Source: CAZCPB01 sp964500365 (lineage in GTDB: Bacteria > Planctomycetota > Phycisphaerae > Phycisphaerales > UBA1924). Taken from it: a DNA stretch of 23,040 bases. Below are positions 8,567 through 16,149 of this stretch, piece by piece. The DNA lies in assembly GCA_964500365.1 (NCBI GenBank), contig CAZCPB010000030.1, positions 1 to 23,040 on the forward strand, in the 5' to 3' direction. The position numbers were made by a program, and so were the translations under genes. Under the pieces are notes generated by a model that saw nothing but the letters and a program-made list of their open reading frames with translations, was not told where the DNA came from and did not search any database. Position 1 is the stretch's first letter; every line of letters begins with the position of its first letter.

Positions 8567-10975
8567 CTAGCGCCGCGACGACGGCGCGAGCGTGAACGTC
8601 GCCGGAGTCTCCGCCACGCGCGACTCGATCTTTTGGTACTCGATCACCATCCCGCCCGTCAGGTCGCTCTGGTACTCGACCCGGAACGGGATCACCATCC
8701 CCTCGTGCTCCCTGTAATCGCCGTACGTGATCGTCACCGGGATCGCGCCCACCGACGCGACCGTCACCGCCGTCTCCTCCCTCAGCGGCAGTCCGTTCTC
8801 AGGGTTCAGCACGTACCGCGCGCGGATCTTGCCGTCGTTCTCCGACGCCTTCACGACCACGCCCTCCACCCCGCCGGCCGTCTCGCGCCCCGAGACCTCG
8901 ACCGTGTCGTACAGCGTGCGCAGGTCGGCCCAGAACGTTCCGGGGCCCTGCCGGATCAGTTCGTCCCGGCGCGACCCCGTCACCTCGTTGAATTCTTCCC
9001 CAATCGACTCGCTCAGCAGCGTCCGCCCGTCGAACGACTGCCGGATGAACCCGAACGGCGGGAAGTCGATCGAGTTGTGGAACCGCGCCGGCCCCGACAG
9101 CACCGTCGTCACCGTGCCGCTCACGCCCTGCATCGGCAGGGCCACCCGCCCGCTCAGTCGCACGATCCCCGCCGCGTCGTACGCCGCACGGGCCAGGTCC
9201 CGCTTCTCCATCAGCGCCCCGATCGACGGCAGGTCCGCCGGCGCCGCTCCCCCGCCGATGCGCGGCAGGTGAAAGTTCTCCCCCTTCTGGTGCGCGTGCA
9301 TCGCGACAACCGCGCCGCTGTCATCTCGCTCGAACTCGCAGGTCAGCTCCTTCAACTCCTGAAAGACCCACGTCCCCTTTTCGTCCGGCCACCTCAGCGT
9401 GAAGGTGAACTGCTTCGGCACCTCGCAGGCCAGGCGACCCTCGCGCACGAAGACTTTCCAGTCCTCCGAACGGCCCAGGTACTCGAAGTGGTACTCGCCC
9501 GTGAACTGCGCGAGCTCGCCCTCGGTGTACGGCGGCGGCGGGACCGGCGCGCCCTTGCGCGGCAGGTCGAACTCGAGCCCGGCCTGGTAGAGCGTCATCG
9601 ACGTGATGCGGTTCTTCTCGTCGCGCACGAAACCCGCCGCGATCGCGTCGGTGATCGCGAAATACCACTTGCCCTCCTCGTCCGGCCACTTCAGCTCGTA
9701 GACCATCTGCCCCGGCACGTCCAGGTGCAGCTTGCCGTCCTTGACGAGGGCCTTGACGTCCGTCGCGAGGTGCGTGAATCGGTACTCGCCCACGTACTCG
9801 CCGAGCATCTCCGCTGCAATCGGCCCCGGCCCCGCTTCCCCGGGCCCCGCCGTGAGCGCCTCCCACACCATGCCGGGAGATTCGCCCTGGAGCGCCGTGG
9901 CCGTCACGTTCATGAGGAGCACAAAGCCCAGGTCCTCGTCGGGCAGCATCGCGACCTGGGCGGCGAAGCCGTCGATGTTCCCGCCGTGCTCGACGACGCG
10001 CTTGCCGTTCCATTCGGAGATCACCCAGCCCATGCCGTAGCCGCCCCCGGGCACCGCGATCTGCGTCGTCCACGTCTCGTTCAGGGCCTCCTTCGACACC
10101 ACCCTCTTCCCGTCGAACTCGCCCTCGCCCAGCTGCAGCCGCACCCACCGCGCCATGTCGAGCGCCGAGGAATTGATCGCCCCCGCCGGCGCCGCCAGCG
10201 TGAGGTCCCGCATCGGCTTGTGCGTGCGCTCCTTCTTCTCCTCGTCCCACTGGTACCCCTTCGCGGCGTTGGCGTCGGCGAGCATCGCCTTCACGCTCGT
10301 CGTGCTCCGCGACATGCCCAGAGGCTCGAAGATCCGTTCCCGGACCATCGTGTCCCAGTCCGTGCCGGCCGCGCCCGCCGCCGCGAACCCCGCCGCGGCA
10401 AAGACGTTGTTGTTGTAGTTCCACGCCTTGCGGAAACCGTCCTTGAGCCTGGCGCGCCCGAGCGCCGCGTACACCTGCTCGATCGACGCCGTCCCCGCGT
10501 ACCACAGCATGTCCGTCCGGGCCACGCCCGTGCGGTGCGAAAGCGCGTCACGGACCGTCGCGCCCTTCGCCGCCTCGTCGGCAAGCGAGAACGCCGGGAA
10601 GTGCCGCGAGACCGGGTCGTCCCACGACATCCTGCCTTCGTCCACCATCATGCCGCAGAGCGTCGCGGTGAACGCCTTGCTCGAACTCCCGATCGCAAAG
10701 AGCGTGTGCTCATCGGCGTCGAGGCCGCGCTCCGCGTCGCGCTCCCCGAAGCCGCGGGCCAGCACGACCCGGTCGTCTTTCACGACCGCGATCGCCATGC
10801 CGGCGATGTGATACTCCTCGCGCTTCTGCTCGAGCTTGGCGCTGAGCGCCTCGAGCCGCCCGCTCAAGTCCGATTCCGGACCGGGCGGCTGCGCGTACGC
10901 CGTGCGCTGGAGAATCCCGACCAGCCACCACGAGGAAAGCCCCGCGACCTTCACCGCGGGAGAGCAGCGACACAT
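8567..10975 (-). CDS. Exported serine hydrolase (class C beta-lactamase family) with extra C-terminal domains
   Basis: An 802-residue protein. I chose the ATG at 10975: AAAGG lies 7-8 nt upstream, and the product begins with a signal-like segment (MCRCSPAVKVAG...) ending AYA before QPPG. The open frame extends further upstream into feoB, but that part reads as non-coding. The catalytic domain (about 40-400) has SSSK (S97, K100), YNN (Y187, N189) and HGG (330-332), the three motifs of the beta-lactamase/penicillin-binding-protein-like/esterase family. Two DUF3471-like beta domains follow (GEYVGEYRF and GEYHFEYLG). The last ~220 residues form another beta-rich domain resembling the lipoprotein-carrier fold (LolA/LppX). 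The substrate is unknown: peptidase, esterase or lactamase are all possible. It is 143 bp downstream of feoB on the same strand. Confidence 0.9.
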   Translation of the reverse strand: MCRCSPAVKVAGLSSWWLVGILQRTAYAQPPGPESDLSGRLEALSAKLEQKREEYHIAGMAIAVVKDDRVVLARGFGERDAERGLDADEHTLFAIGSSSKAFTATLCGMMVDEGRMSWDDPVSRHFPAFSLADEAAKGATVRDALSHRTGVARTDMLWYAGTASIEQVYAALGRARLKDGFRKAWNYNNNVFAAAGFAAAGAAGTDWDTMVRERIFEPLGMSRSTTSVKAMLADANAAKGYQWDEEKKERTHKPMRDLTLAAPAGAINSSALDMARWVRLQLGEGEFDGKRVVSKEALNETWTTQIAVPGGGYGMGWVISEWNGKRVVEHGGNIDGFAAQVAMLPDEDLGFVLLMNVTATALQGESPGMVWEALTAGPGEAGPGPIAAEMLGEYVGEYRFTHLATDVKALVKDGKLHLDVPGQMVYELKWPDEEGKWYFAITDAIAAGFVRDEKNRITSMTLYQAGLEFDLPRKGAPVPPPPYTEGELAQFTGEYHFEYLGRSEDWKVFVREGRLACEVPKQFTFTLRWPDEKGTWVFQELKELTCEFERDDSGAVVAMHAHQKGENFHLPRIGGGAAPADLPSIGALMEKRDLARAAYDAAGIVRLSGRVALPMQGVSGTVTTVLSGPARFHNSIDFPPFGFIRQSFDGRTLLSESIGEEFNEVTGSRRDELIRQGPGTFWADLRTLYDTVEVSGRETAGGVEGVVVKASENDGKIRARYVLNPENGLPLREETAVTVASVGAIPVTITYGDYREHEGMVIPFRVEYQSDLTGGMVIEYQKIESRVAETPATFTLAPSSRR

Positions 10976-11118
10976 GAACGGCCTTTCGATGCGCGAACCC
11001 CTCCGCCCATCCGTGGGCGGGACGAGGAAGATTACCGGTTCGCCTCTGGCCGCCGCCAGTGAAAACCCGGACCTCGTGTCAATAGCGGGAATCCGCCTCA
11101 GGTCGCCCGTCGCCCGGC

Positions 11119-13323
11119 TCACCCGACCACGGCCGATGCCAACCGGTGCACGAGCGCCGCGGCACCGTACGCCACGGCGCTCATCCACGCGAACTGGAGC
11201 AGCGCCCACTTCACTCCCCCCGCTTCGCGCGCGGTCACCGCCAGCGTGGGCAGGCACTGCATCGCCAGGACGTAGAACACCAGCAGCGACCACGACGTTG
11301 CGGGCGTGAACACCGGCGTCACGCCGTCGGCACGCCGGGCCTCCCTTATCGCCTCGACCACCCCCTCAGATTCCGCGTCCTCGTCGCCGGCAATGACGAC
11401 GGCCATGGTCGAGACAAAGACCTCCCGTGCCGCGAAGCTGGTGAGGACGCCGATCGAGAGCTGCCAGTCGTACCCCAGCGGCTCGAACACGGGCTGGACG
11501 AACCGCCCCATGCGCCCGATGTACGACTCGGCCTTGGCGTGCGACGCCTCGAGGCGCGAGGCCTCGGCGTGCCACCCCTCGATCACCCGGTTCCGCTCGT
11601 TCTCGGGGAGCAGCGCCGCCCGAAACCCATCCGCCAGCACCGACGCGCGGGCGGCCTCCCCCGGGGTCGCGCCACGCTCGCCGATCGCGCTCTGGCGGGC
11701 GATCTCTGCCCGGAGCTCCTCGTCCGTCAGCATCCGACCATCACGCTCGCCATGGACTGTCGGCGAGACCGCCAGCGCGATGCGCTCGCGCAACTCCGCG
11801 GCCGCTCGCGGCGGCTCCACCCGCGGGAACGCCCCCAGCCACCACAGCACGATGCAGATCGCCAGGATGCTCGTCCCGGCGTTCTTCAGGAACATCATCG
11901 CCCGGTCGTACGTGGTCAGCAGCGCCGTCCGCACGCTGGGCACCTTGTACGTCGGCAGTTCCAGGGCCATCGCCCGCCCCGCGCCGCGCAGGATCGTCCG
12001 GCGCACGACCACCGCACTGAAGAGCCCCGCCGCGATCCCCAGCGCGTAGCACCCCACGAACGCCAGCGCCGCCATCGCCGGCCGGTCACGGAACAGGATC
12101 CCCGTCACCAGCACGTACACCGGGATCCGCGCCGAACAGGTCATGAACGGCGCCACCAGGATCGTCGCCAGCCGCTCGCGCCGGTCCGGGATCGCCCGCG
12201 CCGCCATGATCCCCGGCAGCGCGCACGCGTGGCTCGACAGCAGCGGCACGAACGCGTGCCCGGGCAGCCCGAACGGCCGCAGCAGCCGGTCCATCAGGAA
12301 CGCTGCGCGGGCCAGGTACCCCGTGTCCTCCAGCAGCGAGATCAGGAAGAACAGGAGACAGATCTGCGGCAGGAAAATCACGGTCGAACCCACGCCCCGC
12401 ACCACGCCGTCGGCCAGAAGGTCGCGGATCATCCCCGCGGGGATCACCGCGTGCACCACGTCGGCCAGCCGCCCGAAAACCAGGTCCACCAGGTTCATCG
12501 GGACCTCGGCGATCGCGAAGAGCACGTAGAACAGCGCCCCCATCACCAGCGCGAACAGCAGCGGCCCGAACAGAGAGTGCGTGAATGCTCGGTCAAGCCG
12601 GTCGGTCAGCGCGCCGCTCCGCCCCGGGCCGCGCTCGCCCGGCAGAACCGACGCCGCGCCGTAGCGGCAGCAGTTCGCCGCGACCTCGTCGGCCCACTGC
12701 TCGAGCCCGGCGCGATCCCCCGGGGGCGTCCGGTTCGGCACGCGCGCCCGCGCGAGCGCACCCCTGACACCGTCGACCCCCTCGCCCGTCCGCGCGTTGC
12801 ACGCCGCGACCGGGCAGCCGAGCGCCTCCTCGAGCGCGGCCAGGTCCGGCTTCACCCCCGCGCGGTGCGCCACGTCGATCATCGTCAGCACCACCGCCAT
12901 CGGGAGCCGCTGCGCCATCATCTCGCCGACGAACGACAGGTTCCGCGACAGGTTCGACGCGTCCGCCACGATGCACAGCGCCCTTGGGACGCCGGCACGC
13001 TCGCCCGCGGGAGAGACCTCGCCCGCCAGCACCTCGCGGCAGATCTCCGCCTCGCTCTGCTTCAGCCCGAGCGAATAGATCCCCGGCATATCGACGATGT
13101 GCAGCTCCCCGCCGCCCGCCGCCCGGGCCGTCCCGACCCGCGCCTCCTGCGTCGTCCCGGGGAAGTTGCTCGTCTTGTGGCGCAGGCCGCAGAGACGGTT
13201 GAAGAGCGTCGTCTTCCCCGTGTTGGGGTTGCCCAGGAGCGCGATGCGTCCCGCCCCCGCCGCCGGGCCCCCGACAACCCCGCTCTCCTCTTCGCCGCGT
13301 GAAACGGTCGCTTCGGCCACCAC
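11119..13323 (-). CDS. feoB: Ferrous iron transporter FeoB
   Basis: A 734-residue inner-membrane Fe(II) transporter with an N-terminal GTPase. G1 is GNPNTGKT (31-38), the switch region has FPGTT (54-58), G3 is DMPG (78-81) and G5 is near CNARTG (175-180). The G4 position reads TMID (147-150) where most FeoB have NxxD, so the guanine-specificity Asn is replaced by Thr. The membrane part contains the conserved HACALPGIMAAR and MTCSARIPVYVL core segments of the Gate/nucleoside-transporter-like fold. A long hydrophilic loop (about residues 510-610) sits between helices. The start is GTG at 13323, seven bases after the feoA stop, with GGGG as a partial Shine-Dalgarno. It is co-transcribed with feoA. 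Confidence 0.97.
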   Translation of the reverse strand: MVAEATVSRGEEESGVVGGPAAGAGRIALLGNPNTGKTTLFNRLCGLRHKTSNFPGTTQEARVGTARAAGGGELHIVDMPGIYSLGLKQSEAEICREVLAGEVSPAGERAGVPRALCIVADASNLSRNLSFVGEMMAQRLPMAVVLTMIDVAHRAGVKPDLAALEEALGCPVAACNARTGEGVDGVRGALARARVPNRTPPGDRAGLEQWADEVAANCCRYGAASVLPGERGPGRSGALTDRLDRAFTHSLFGPLLFALVMGALFYVLFAIAEVPMNLVDLVFGRLADVVHAVIPAGMIRDLLADGVVRGVGSTVIFLPQICLLFFLISLLEDTGYLARAAFLMDRLLRPFGLPGHAFVPLLSSHACALPGIMAARAIPDRRERLATILVAPFMTCSARIPVYVLVTGILFRDRPAMAALAFVGCYALGIAAGLFSAVVVRRTILRGAGRAMALELPTYKVPSVRTALLTTYDRAMMFLKNAGTSILAICIVLWWLGAFPRVEPPRAAAELRERIALAVSPTVHGERDGRMLTDEELRAEIARQSAIGERGATPGEAARASVLADGFRAALLPENERNRVIEGWHAEASRLEASHAKAESYIGRMGRFVQPVFEPLGYDWQLSIGVLTSFAAREVFVSTMAVVIAGDEDAESEGVVEAIREARRADGVTPVFTPATSWSLLVFYVLAMQCLPTLAVTAREAGGVKWALLQFAWMSAVAYGAAALVHRLASAVVG

Positions 13324-13330
13324 CGTGCCC

Positions 13331-13618
13331 CTATGCCGCGCACACGCCCGCGATCTTCACGCGCCGCGCCAGGGGGCGCGAAAGGCCGATGCGGCAGGCG
13401 CAGCCGTTGACGCCGAGAACCTCAACGATGCACGGCTCCCCGACGCGGCAGATGCGCACGATCGAATTCGGCCTCAGCCCCATCGCCCGCAGCATCGCCG
13501 CGTCGTGCTCGTCCAGCGCGGTGTGGCAGATCGCGCCGGTCTGCCCCGGCGCCGCGTCGGCGATCGCGACCGCGGCAACGCCGCAGGAACAGCCTGAATC
13601 TGTTGCCGCCGCGGCCAT
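13331..13618 (-). CDS. feoA: Ferrous iron transport protein FeoA (SH3-like)
   Basis: A 95-residue cytoplasmic accessory protein of the FeoB transporter. The FeoA core (about 20-92) shows APGQTG, the LRAMGLRPNSIV turn, then the beta strands ending RRVKIAG. I chose the ATG at 13618 because it lies about 27 nt downstream of the predicted transcription start; the in-frame GTG at 13651 lies within or before the -10. No clear ribosome site precedes it. The protein has a Cys-rich N-terminal extension (CSCG) and further cysteines (C31, C59, C64, C74, C76 by my count), which is unusual for this small family and could bind metal; that is inference. Confidence 0.92.
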   Translation of the reverse strand: MAAAATDSGCSCGVAAVAIADAAPGQTGAICHTALDEHDAAMLRAMGLRPNSIVRICRVGEPCIVEVLGVNGCACRIGLSRPLARRVKIAGVCAA

Positions 13619-13651
13619 GTCGCGGTTGGAATGGACGGCCTTCACAGACAC

Positions 13652-13680
13652 ATGGTAGAGCGAATGAGACTGAGTCTCAA
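13652..13680 (-). promoter_or_regulatory. feoAB promoter (sigma70-like)
   Basis: On the minus strand, TTGAGA (13675-13680) is followed by a 17-bp spacer and TACCAT (13652-13657), which match the -35 and -10 consensus well. Transcription would begin near 13645, leaving a short leader to the feoA ATG at 13618. Confidence 0.6.
13665..13679. promoter_or_regulatory. Perfect 7-1-7 palindrome, putative Fur box of feoAB
   Basis: TGAGACTGAGTCTCA is an exact inverted repeat of 7-1-7 layout. It agrees with the Fur core TGATAAT-N-ATTATCA at five of seven positions in each half. It overlaps the -35 and spacer of the feoA promoter, where a repressor would block RNA polymerase. Iron-dependent repression by a Fur-family protein is the natural reading, although no regulator gene is in the window. 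Confidence 0.7.
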
Positions 13681-13692
13681 CGCAGGCGACGG

Positions 13693-14334
13693 TCAGTTCG
13701 TTCCCCGAGGCAACGGCCCCGCGGGAATCCCGACCACGGTGGCTCCCTCCGGAACGTCCTGCACCACCACCGCGCCCGCCCCGACCGTGCTCCCCGCGCC
13801 CACCGAGATCCCGGGCAGCACCCGCGCGCCGATCCCGACCAGCGCCCCGCGTCCGACCTTCACGTTGCCCGCGAGCGCCGCACCCGGCGCGATGTGGGCG
13901 TTCTCGCCGATCTCGCACTCGTGCTCGATGATCGCGCCCGTGTTGATCACGGCGTGGGCGTGCACCGTCGCGAGCGTGTGGATCACGGCCCGGGCGCCGA
14001 CAAAGACACCGGAGCCGACGACAGCGCTCGGCGACACCGACGCGTGCGGATGAACAACGCTCCAGGCGCCCGGCCCGTGCCGCGCACTGAGGTCGGCCAG
14101 GAACGCGCCGCGGAGACGCAGGTCGCCCAGCGCGACGATGAACGCCGGGTCGTTCTCCACGTCGTAGAAGTCCACGAGCGCGCCCAGGCGCTCGAGCCCC
14201 AGCCTCTGGGCGCACGCCGCGTGCGCGTTGTCATCGTAGAACCCGGCGACGGCGGCCCCGGCGAGCCGCGCCGCCTCAGCCACCACCAGCCCGTGCCCGC
14301 CCCCGCCGATCAGGATGAGCGATTGCCCCGTCAT
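13693..14334 (-). CDS. NeuD/PglD-type sugar O- or N-acyltransferase
   Basis: A 213-residue cytoplasmic enzyme of the left-handed beta-helix (hexapeptide) acyltransferase superfamily. The N-terminus has the GGGGHG nucleotide-sugar-binding loop (10-15) of the NeuD/PglD group and an Asp pair (FYDD, 32-35). The hexapeptide coils begin at about residue 95. IIEHEC (135-140, catalytic-type H138) and the following HIAPG match the PglD/NeuD active site. The C-terminus (VVGIPAGPLPR) is typical of the family. Such enzymes acetylate sialic acid or amino-sugar nucleotides using acetyl-CoA; the exact substrate cannot be read here. The gene ends just upstream of the feoA promoter. Confidence 0.9.
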   Translation of the reverse strand: MTGQSLILIGGGGHGLVVAEAARLAGAAVAGFYDDNAHAACAQRLGLERLGALVDFYDVENDPAFIVALGDLRLRGAFLADLSARHGPGAWSVVHPHASVSPSAVVGSGVFVGARAVIHTLATVHAHAVINTGAIIEHECEIGENAHIAPGAALAGNVKVGRGALVGIGARVLPGISVGAGSTVGAGAVVVQDVPEGATVVGIPAGPLPRGTN

Positions 14335-14366
14335 GCTCCGCCACTAGGGTAGAGCGGACGCAGGGC

Positions 14367-14402
14367 GCATGTCGGATGTGGGATGTGGGATGTCGGGGAT
14401 GG
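14367..14402 (+). repeat. Tandem heptamer array (GGATGTG type), left arm
   Basis: Four near-identical 7-mers in a row (GCATGTC, GGATGTG, GGATGTG, GGATGTC) followed by GGGGATGG. The array is the inverted counterpart of the one at 14442-14476. GATGTGGGATG at 14375-14385 pairs perfectly with CATCCCACATC at 14466-14476. It lies in the gap between the acyltransferase and mqnA. Confidence 0.75.
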
Positions 14403-14441
14403 AATATCGCCGAGCCGCGCGTGGCCCCGGCGGTCTCACCT

Positions 14442-14476
14442 CCACATCCGCCATCCCGCATCCGCCATCCCACATC
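14442..14476 (-). repeat. Tandem heptamer array, right arm (inverted copy)
   Basis: On the minus strand this reads as five consecutive 7-mers: GATGTGG, GATGGCG, GATGCGG, GATGGCG, GATGTGG. It ends 13 bp before the mqnA ATG, so any stem formed with the left arm would be in the mqnA leader. Confidence 0.75.
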
Positions 14477-14489
14477 AATACACTCCCCC

Positions 14490-15404
14490 ATGCTCCCCAC
14501 CCGCATCGGCTGCGTCAGCTATCTCAACACCGTGCCGCTGATCGAGGGGCTGGACTTGTGCGACAGCCTCGCGCTGGTCCGCGCCGCGCCCGCGATGCTG
14601 GCCGGGATGCTCGAACGGGGCGAGGTCGACATCGCGCTGGCCTCCCTGATCGACGCCGCGCGATCCGGCGTGCCCCTGGCCCTGCTCCCCGTCGGAATGA
14701 TCGGGTGCGACGGGCCGACGATGACGGTGCGGCTCTTCTCGCGCGTGCCCTTCGAAGACGCGTCGCGCGTCCACGCCGACACCGAGAGCCACACGTCGGT
14801 GGTCCTCTGCCGCCTCGTGTTGAAGCGCAGGTTCAGCGCCGACCCCTCGATCGTGGACTTCGATGCGCGCGAAGGCGTCGAGATCACCCGCGGCCGGTCG
14901 AGCGCCCGCACCAGCGCGACCCCGCCCGAAACGCTCCTGCTCATCGGCGACAAGGTCGTCACCTGCGCCCCGGACCGCGGCCGCTACCCGCACGAACTCG
15001 ACCTCGGCGAAGCCTGGAAGGAACTCACGGGGCTGCCCTTCGTCTACGCGGCGTGGATGTGCCGCGCCGGCGAGGCGGACGACGAGCGGATCACCCTCGC
15101 CGCCGCGATCCTCGACCGTCAGCGCCGCCGCAACCGGATGCGCCTCGACCGCATCGCCGACGTGCGCGGCACGGAGCACCGCTGGCCCGCCGACCTCGCG
15201 CGCCGCTATCTCCGCGAACACATGAGGTACGACGTCGGCGAACGCGAACGCCGCGCCGCGCAGACGTTCTTCGACCTCGCGAGCGCCGACGGCCTGGTCC
15301 GGCCGTTCACGCTCGAATGGGCGCCGCAACCGCCACGCCAGCCCGGCCGCGCGGACCCGAGCACCTTCGCGCTCACGGCGAAGAACGGTTCACTCGCGCC
15401 CTGA
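14490..15404 (+). CDS. mqnA: Chorismate dehydratase MqnA (futalosine pathway)
   Basis: A 304-residue enzyme that dehydrates chorismate to 3-enolpyruvylbenzoate, the first step of the futalosine route to menaquinone. The N-terminus has the family's SYLNxxPL motif (SYLNTVPL), then VDIALASL, the conserved mid-region LFSRVPFED, the LLIGDKV strand, and FVYAAWM. These match the periplasmic-binding-protein-like MqnA fold. I chose the ATG at 14490, since the frame upstream runs through the heptamer repeats. No Shine-Dalgarno is visible. No other mqn gene is in the window. The stop at 15402-15404 touches the stop of the converging small gene with no gap. The protein is slightly longer than usual (family about 270-290), with the extra residues at the C-terminus. 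Confidence 0.92.
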   Translation: MLPTRIGCVSYLNTVPLIEGLDLCDSLALVRAAPAMLAGMLERGEVDIALASLIDAARSGVPLALLPVGMIGCDGPTMTVRLFSRVPFEDASRVHADTESHTSVVLCRLVLKRRFSADPSIVDFDAREGVEITRGRSSARTSATPPETLLLIGDKVVTCAPDRGRYPHELDLGEAWKELTGLPFVYAAWMCRAGEADDERITLAAAILDRQRRRNRMRLDRIADVRGTEHRWPADLARRYLREHMRYDVGERERRAAQTFFDLASADGLVRPFTLEWAPQPPRQPGRADPSTFALTAKNGSLAP

Positions 15405-15584
15405 TCACTTCCCCCGCGCCGACTTCTTCGCGCGGACCTTCCGGCGCCGGTCGGTGATGTGCGAGGGCTCCTCGCGGCTGGCGTTGTGAGGATTGCTGGT
15501 GGGCGAGCGGCGCTTGCGGCCACCAGAGGTGCGGGCGGTGCCGGCAGCGGCTCGCCGGCCTTTGCGGGGGGTCTTGCTCTTCAT
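15405..15584 (-). CDS. Small, highly basic protein
   Basis: A 59-residue protein rich in Arg, Lys and Ser, ending KVRAKKSARGK. It has no acidic cluster beyond REEP and no membrane helix, so a nucleic-acid-binding role is plausible but unproved. I chose the ATG at 15584 because GGAG lies about 10 nt upstream; an extension to 15611 is possible. It starts 36 bp after the upstream small gene on the same strand, and its stop directly abuts the mqnA stop. Confidence 0.6.
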   Translation of the reverse strand: MKSKTPRKGRRAAAGTARTSGGRKRRSPTSNPHNASREEPSHITDRRRKVRAKKSARGK

Positions 15585-15620
15585 GGTGTGGTTTCTCCGC
15601 GGCATGAACACGCCGCACGC

Positions 15621-15893
15621 TCACGCGTCATTCAGCACCTCGACCTCGCTGAACTGGTCGAGGTTGCAGACGACCATCTCGCCGTCGTCCTTCCTGAGTT
15701 CGAGCCGGTCGAGCCAGAGCTTCTTGTCCTTGCTGTGCGCGAACCACGAGCCGGTCTTGCCCTGGTACGCGCGGGTGATCGTGCCCTCGATCGCCGTGGA
15801 CATCGTGCCACCGCCGGGCCGGTCGATGCGGACGACCCGCTGCGTGATGCGGACGCGCTGGCCGGGACGGAACTCGGGCTGGGTCAGGGTCAT
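15621..15893 (-). CDS. Conserved hypothetical protein (small beta protein)
   Basis: A 90-residue protein of unknown function. It starts with a beta-rich FRPGQRVRITQRV segment reminiscent of SH3-like barrels. A highly characteristic middle follows (TGSWFAHSKDKKLWLDRLELRK), then DGEMVVCNLD and an acidic end. I recall similar 90-residue orphans with the TGSWFAHS and LWLDRL motifs in several bacterial phyla, but I cannot name a function. The second of three minus-strand small genes, 42 bp after the one before and 36 bp before the next. Confidence 0.8.
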   Translation of the reverse strand: MTLTQPEFRPGQRVRITQRVVRIDRPGGGTMSTAIEGTITRAYQGKTGSWFAHSKDKKLWLDRLELRKDDGEMVVCNLDQFSEVEVLNDA

Positions 15894-15935
15894 GGGGCGT
15901 GACTATATCGGGACCACCGGGCCCGGGTTGCCCTG

Positions 15936-16103
15936 TCACGTCGAGCGCCGGCGCGATCGCCCCGTTCCCTCGGTGATGGAAACGACGAGGCACGCGAGCG
16001 CATCGGGGTGATCCGCACGGAACTTCCGGCCGTCCGCGAGGTTGAGCGTGTACGCGACGAAGGGGCGTTCATTGTGAAGACGCTCAAGAATTTCCGTGGT
16101 CAT
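15936..16103 (-). CDS. Small protein, possibly a truncated orphan-family member
   Basis: 55 residues from the ATG at 16103. The N-terminal part (ILERLHNERPFVAYTLNLADGRKFRADHP) follows the pattern of a planctomycete orphan family of about 90 residues that carry RPFxPFxLxLADGR and HPE/D segments. Here the protein ends early, at TGRSRRRST, so it may be shortened or decayed. The codon use and the match to the family pattern make it a probable gene in spite of its size. No strong ribosome site is visible. It leads the three-gene small cluster. Confidence 0.55.
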   Translation of the reverse strand: MTTEILERLHNERPFVAYTLNLADGRKFRADHPDALACLVVSITEGTGRSRRRST

Positions 16104-16149
16104 TTAATGGTCGAGCGAAGAGACGCTCGCAAGCGCCGGCGCAGAACGA

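Noticed and set aside
11077..11082. TTGACA (minus strand) upstream of the serine hydrolase as a -35
   Set aside because: No -10-like hexamer lies 16-18 bp downstream (CTGGCG there), so a promoter cannot be supported.
10976..11293. N-terminal extension of the serine hydrolase into feoB
   Set aside because: It overlaps feoB and has no membrane signal, whereas the ATG at 10975 has a ribosome site and a signal peptide.
11146..13302. 718-residue plus-strand frame opposite feoB
   Set aside because: It is an antisense shadow; feoB has all its motifs on the minus strand.
13331..14215. 294-residue frame extending feoA upstream
   Set aside because: The extension lies over the acyltransferase gene, and the feo promoter and palindrome sit inside it; only the last 95 residues match FeoA.
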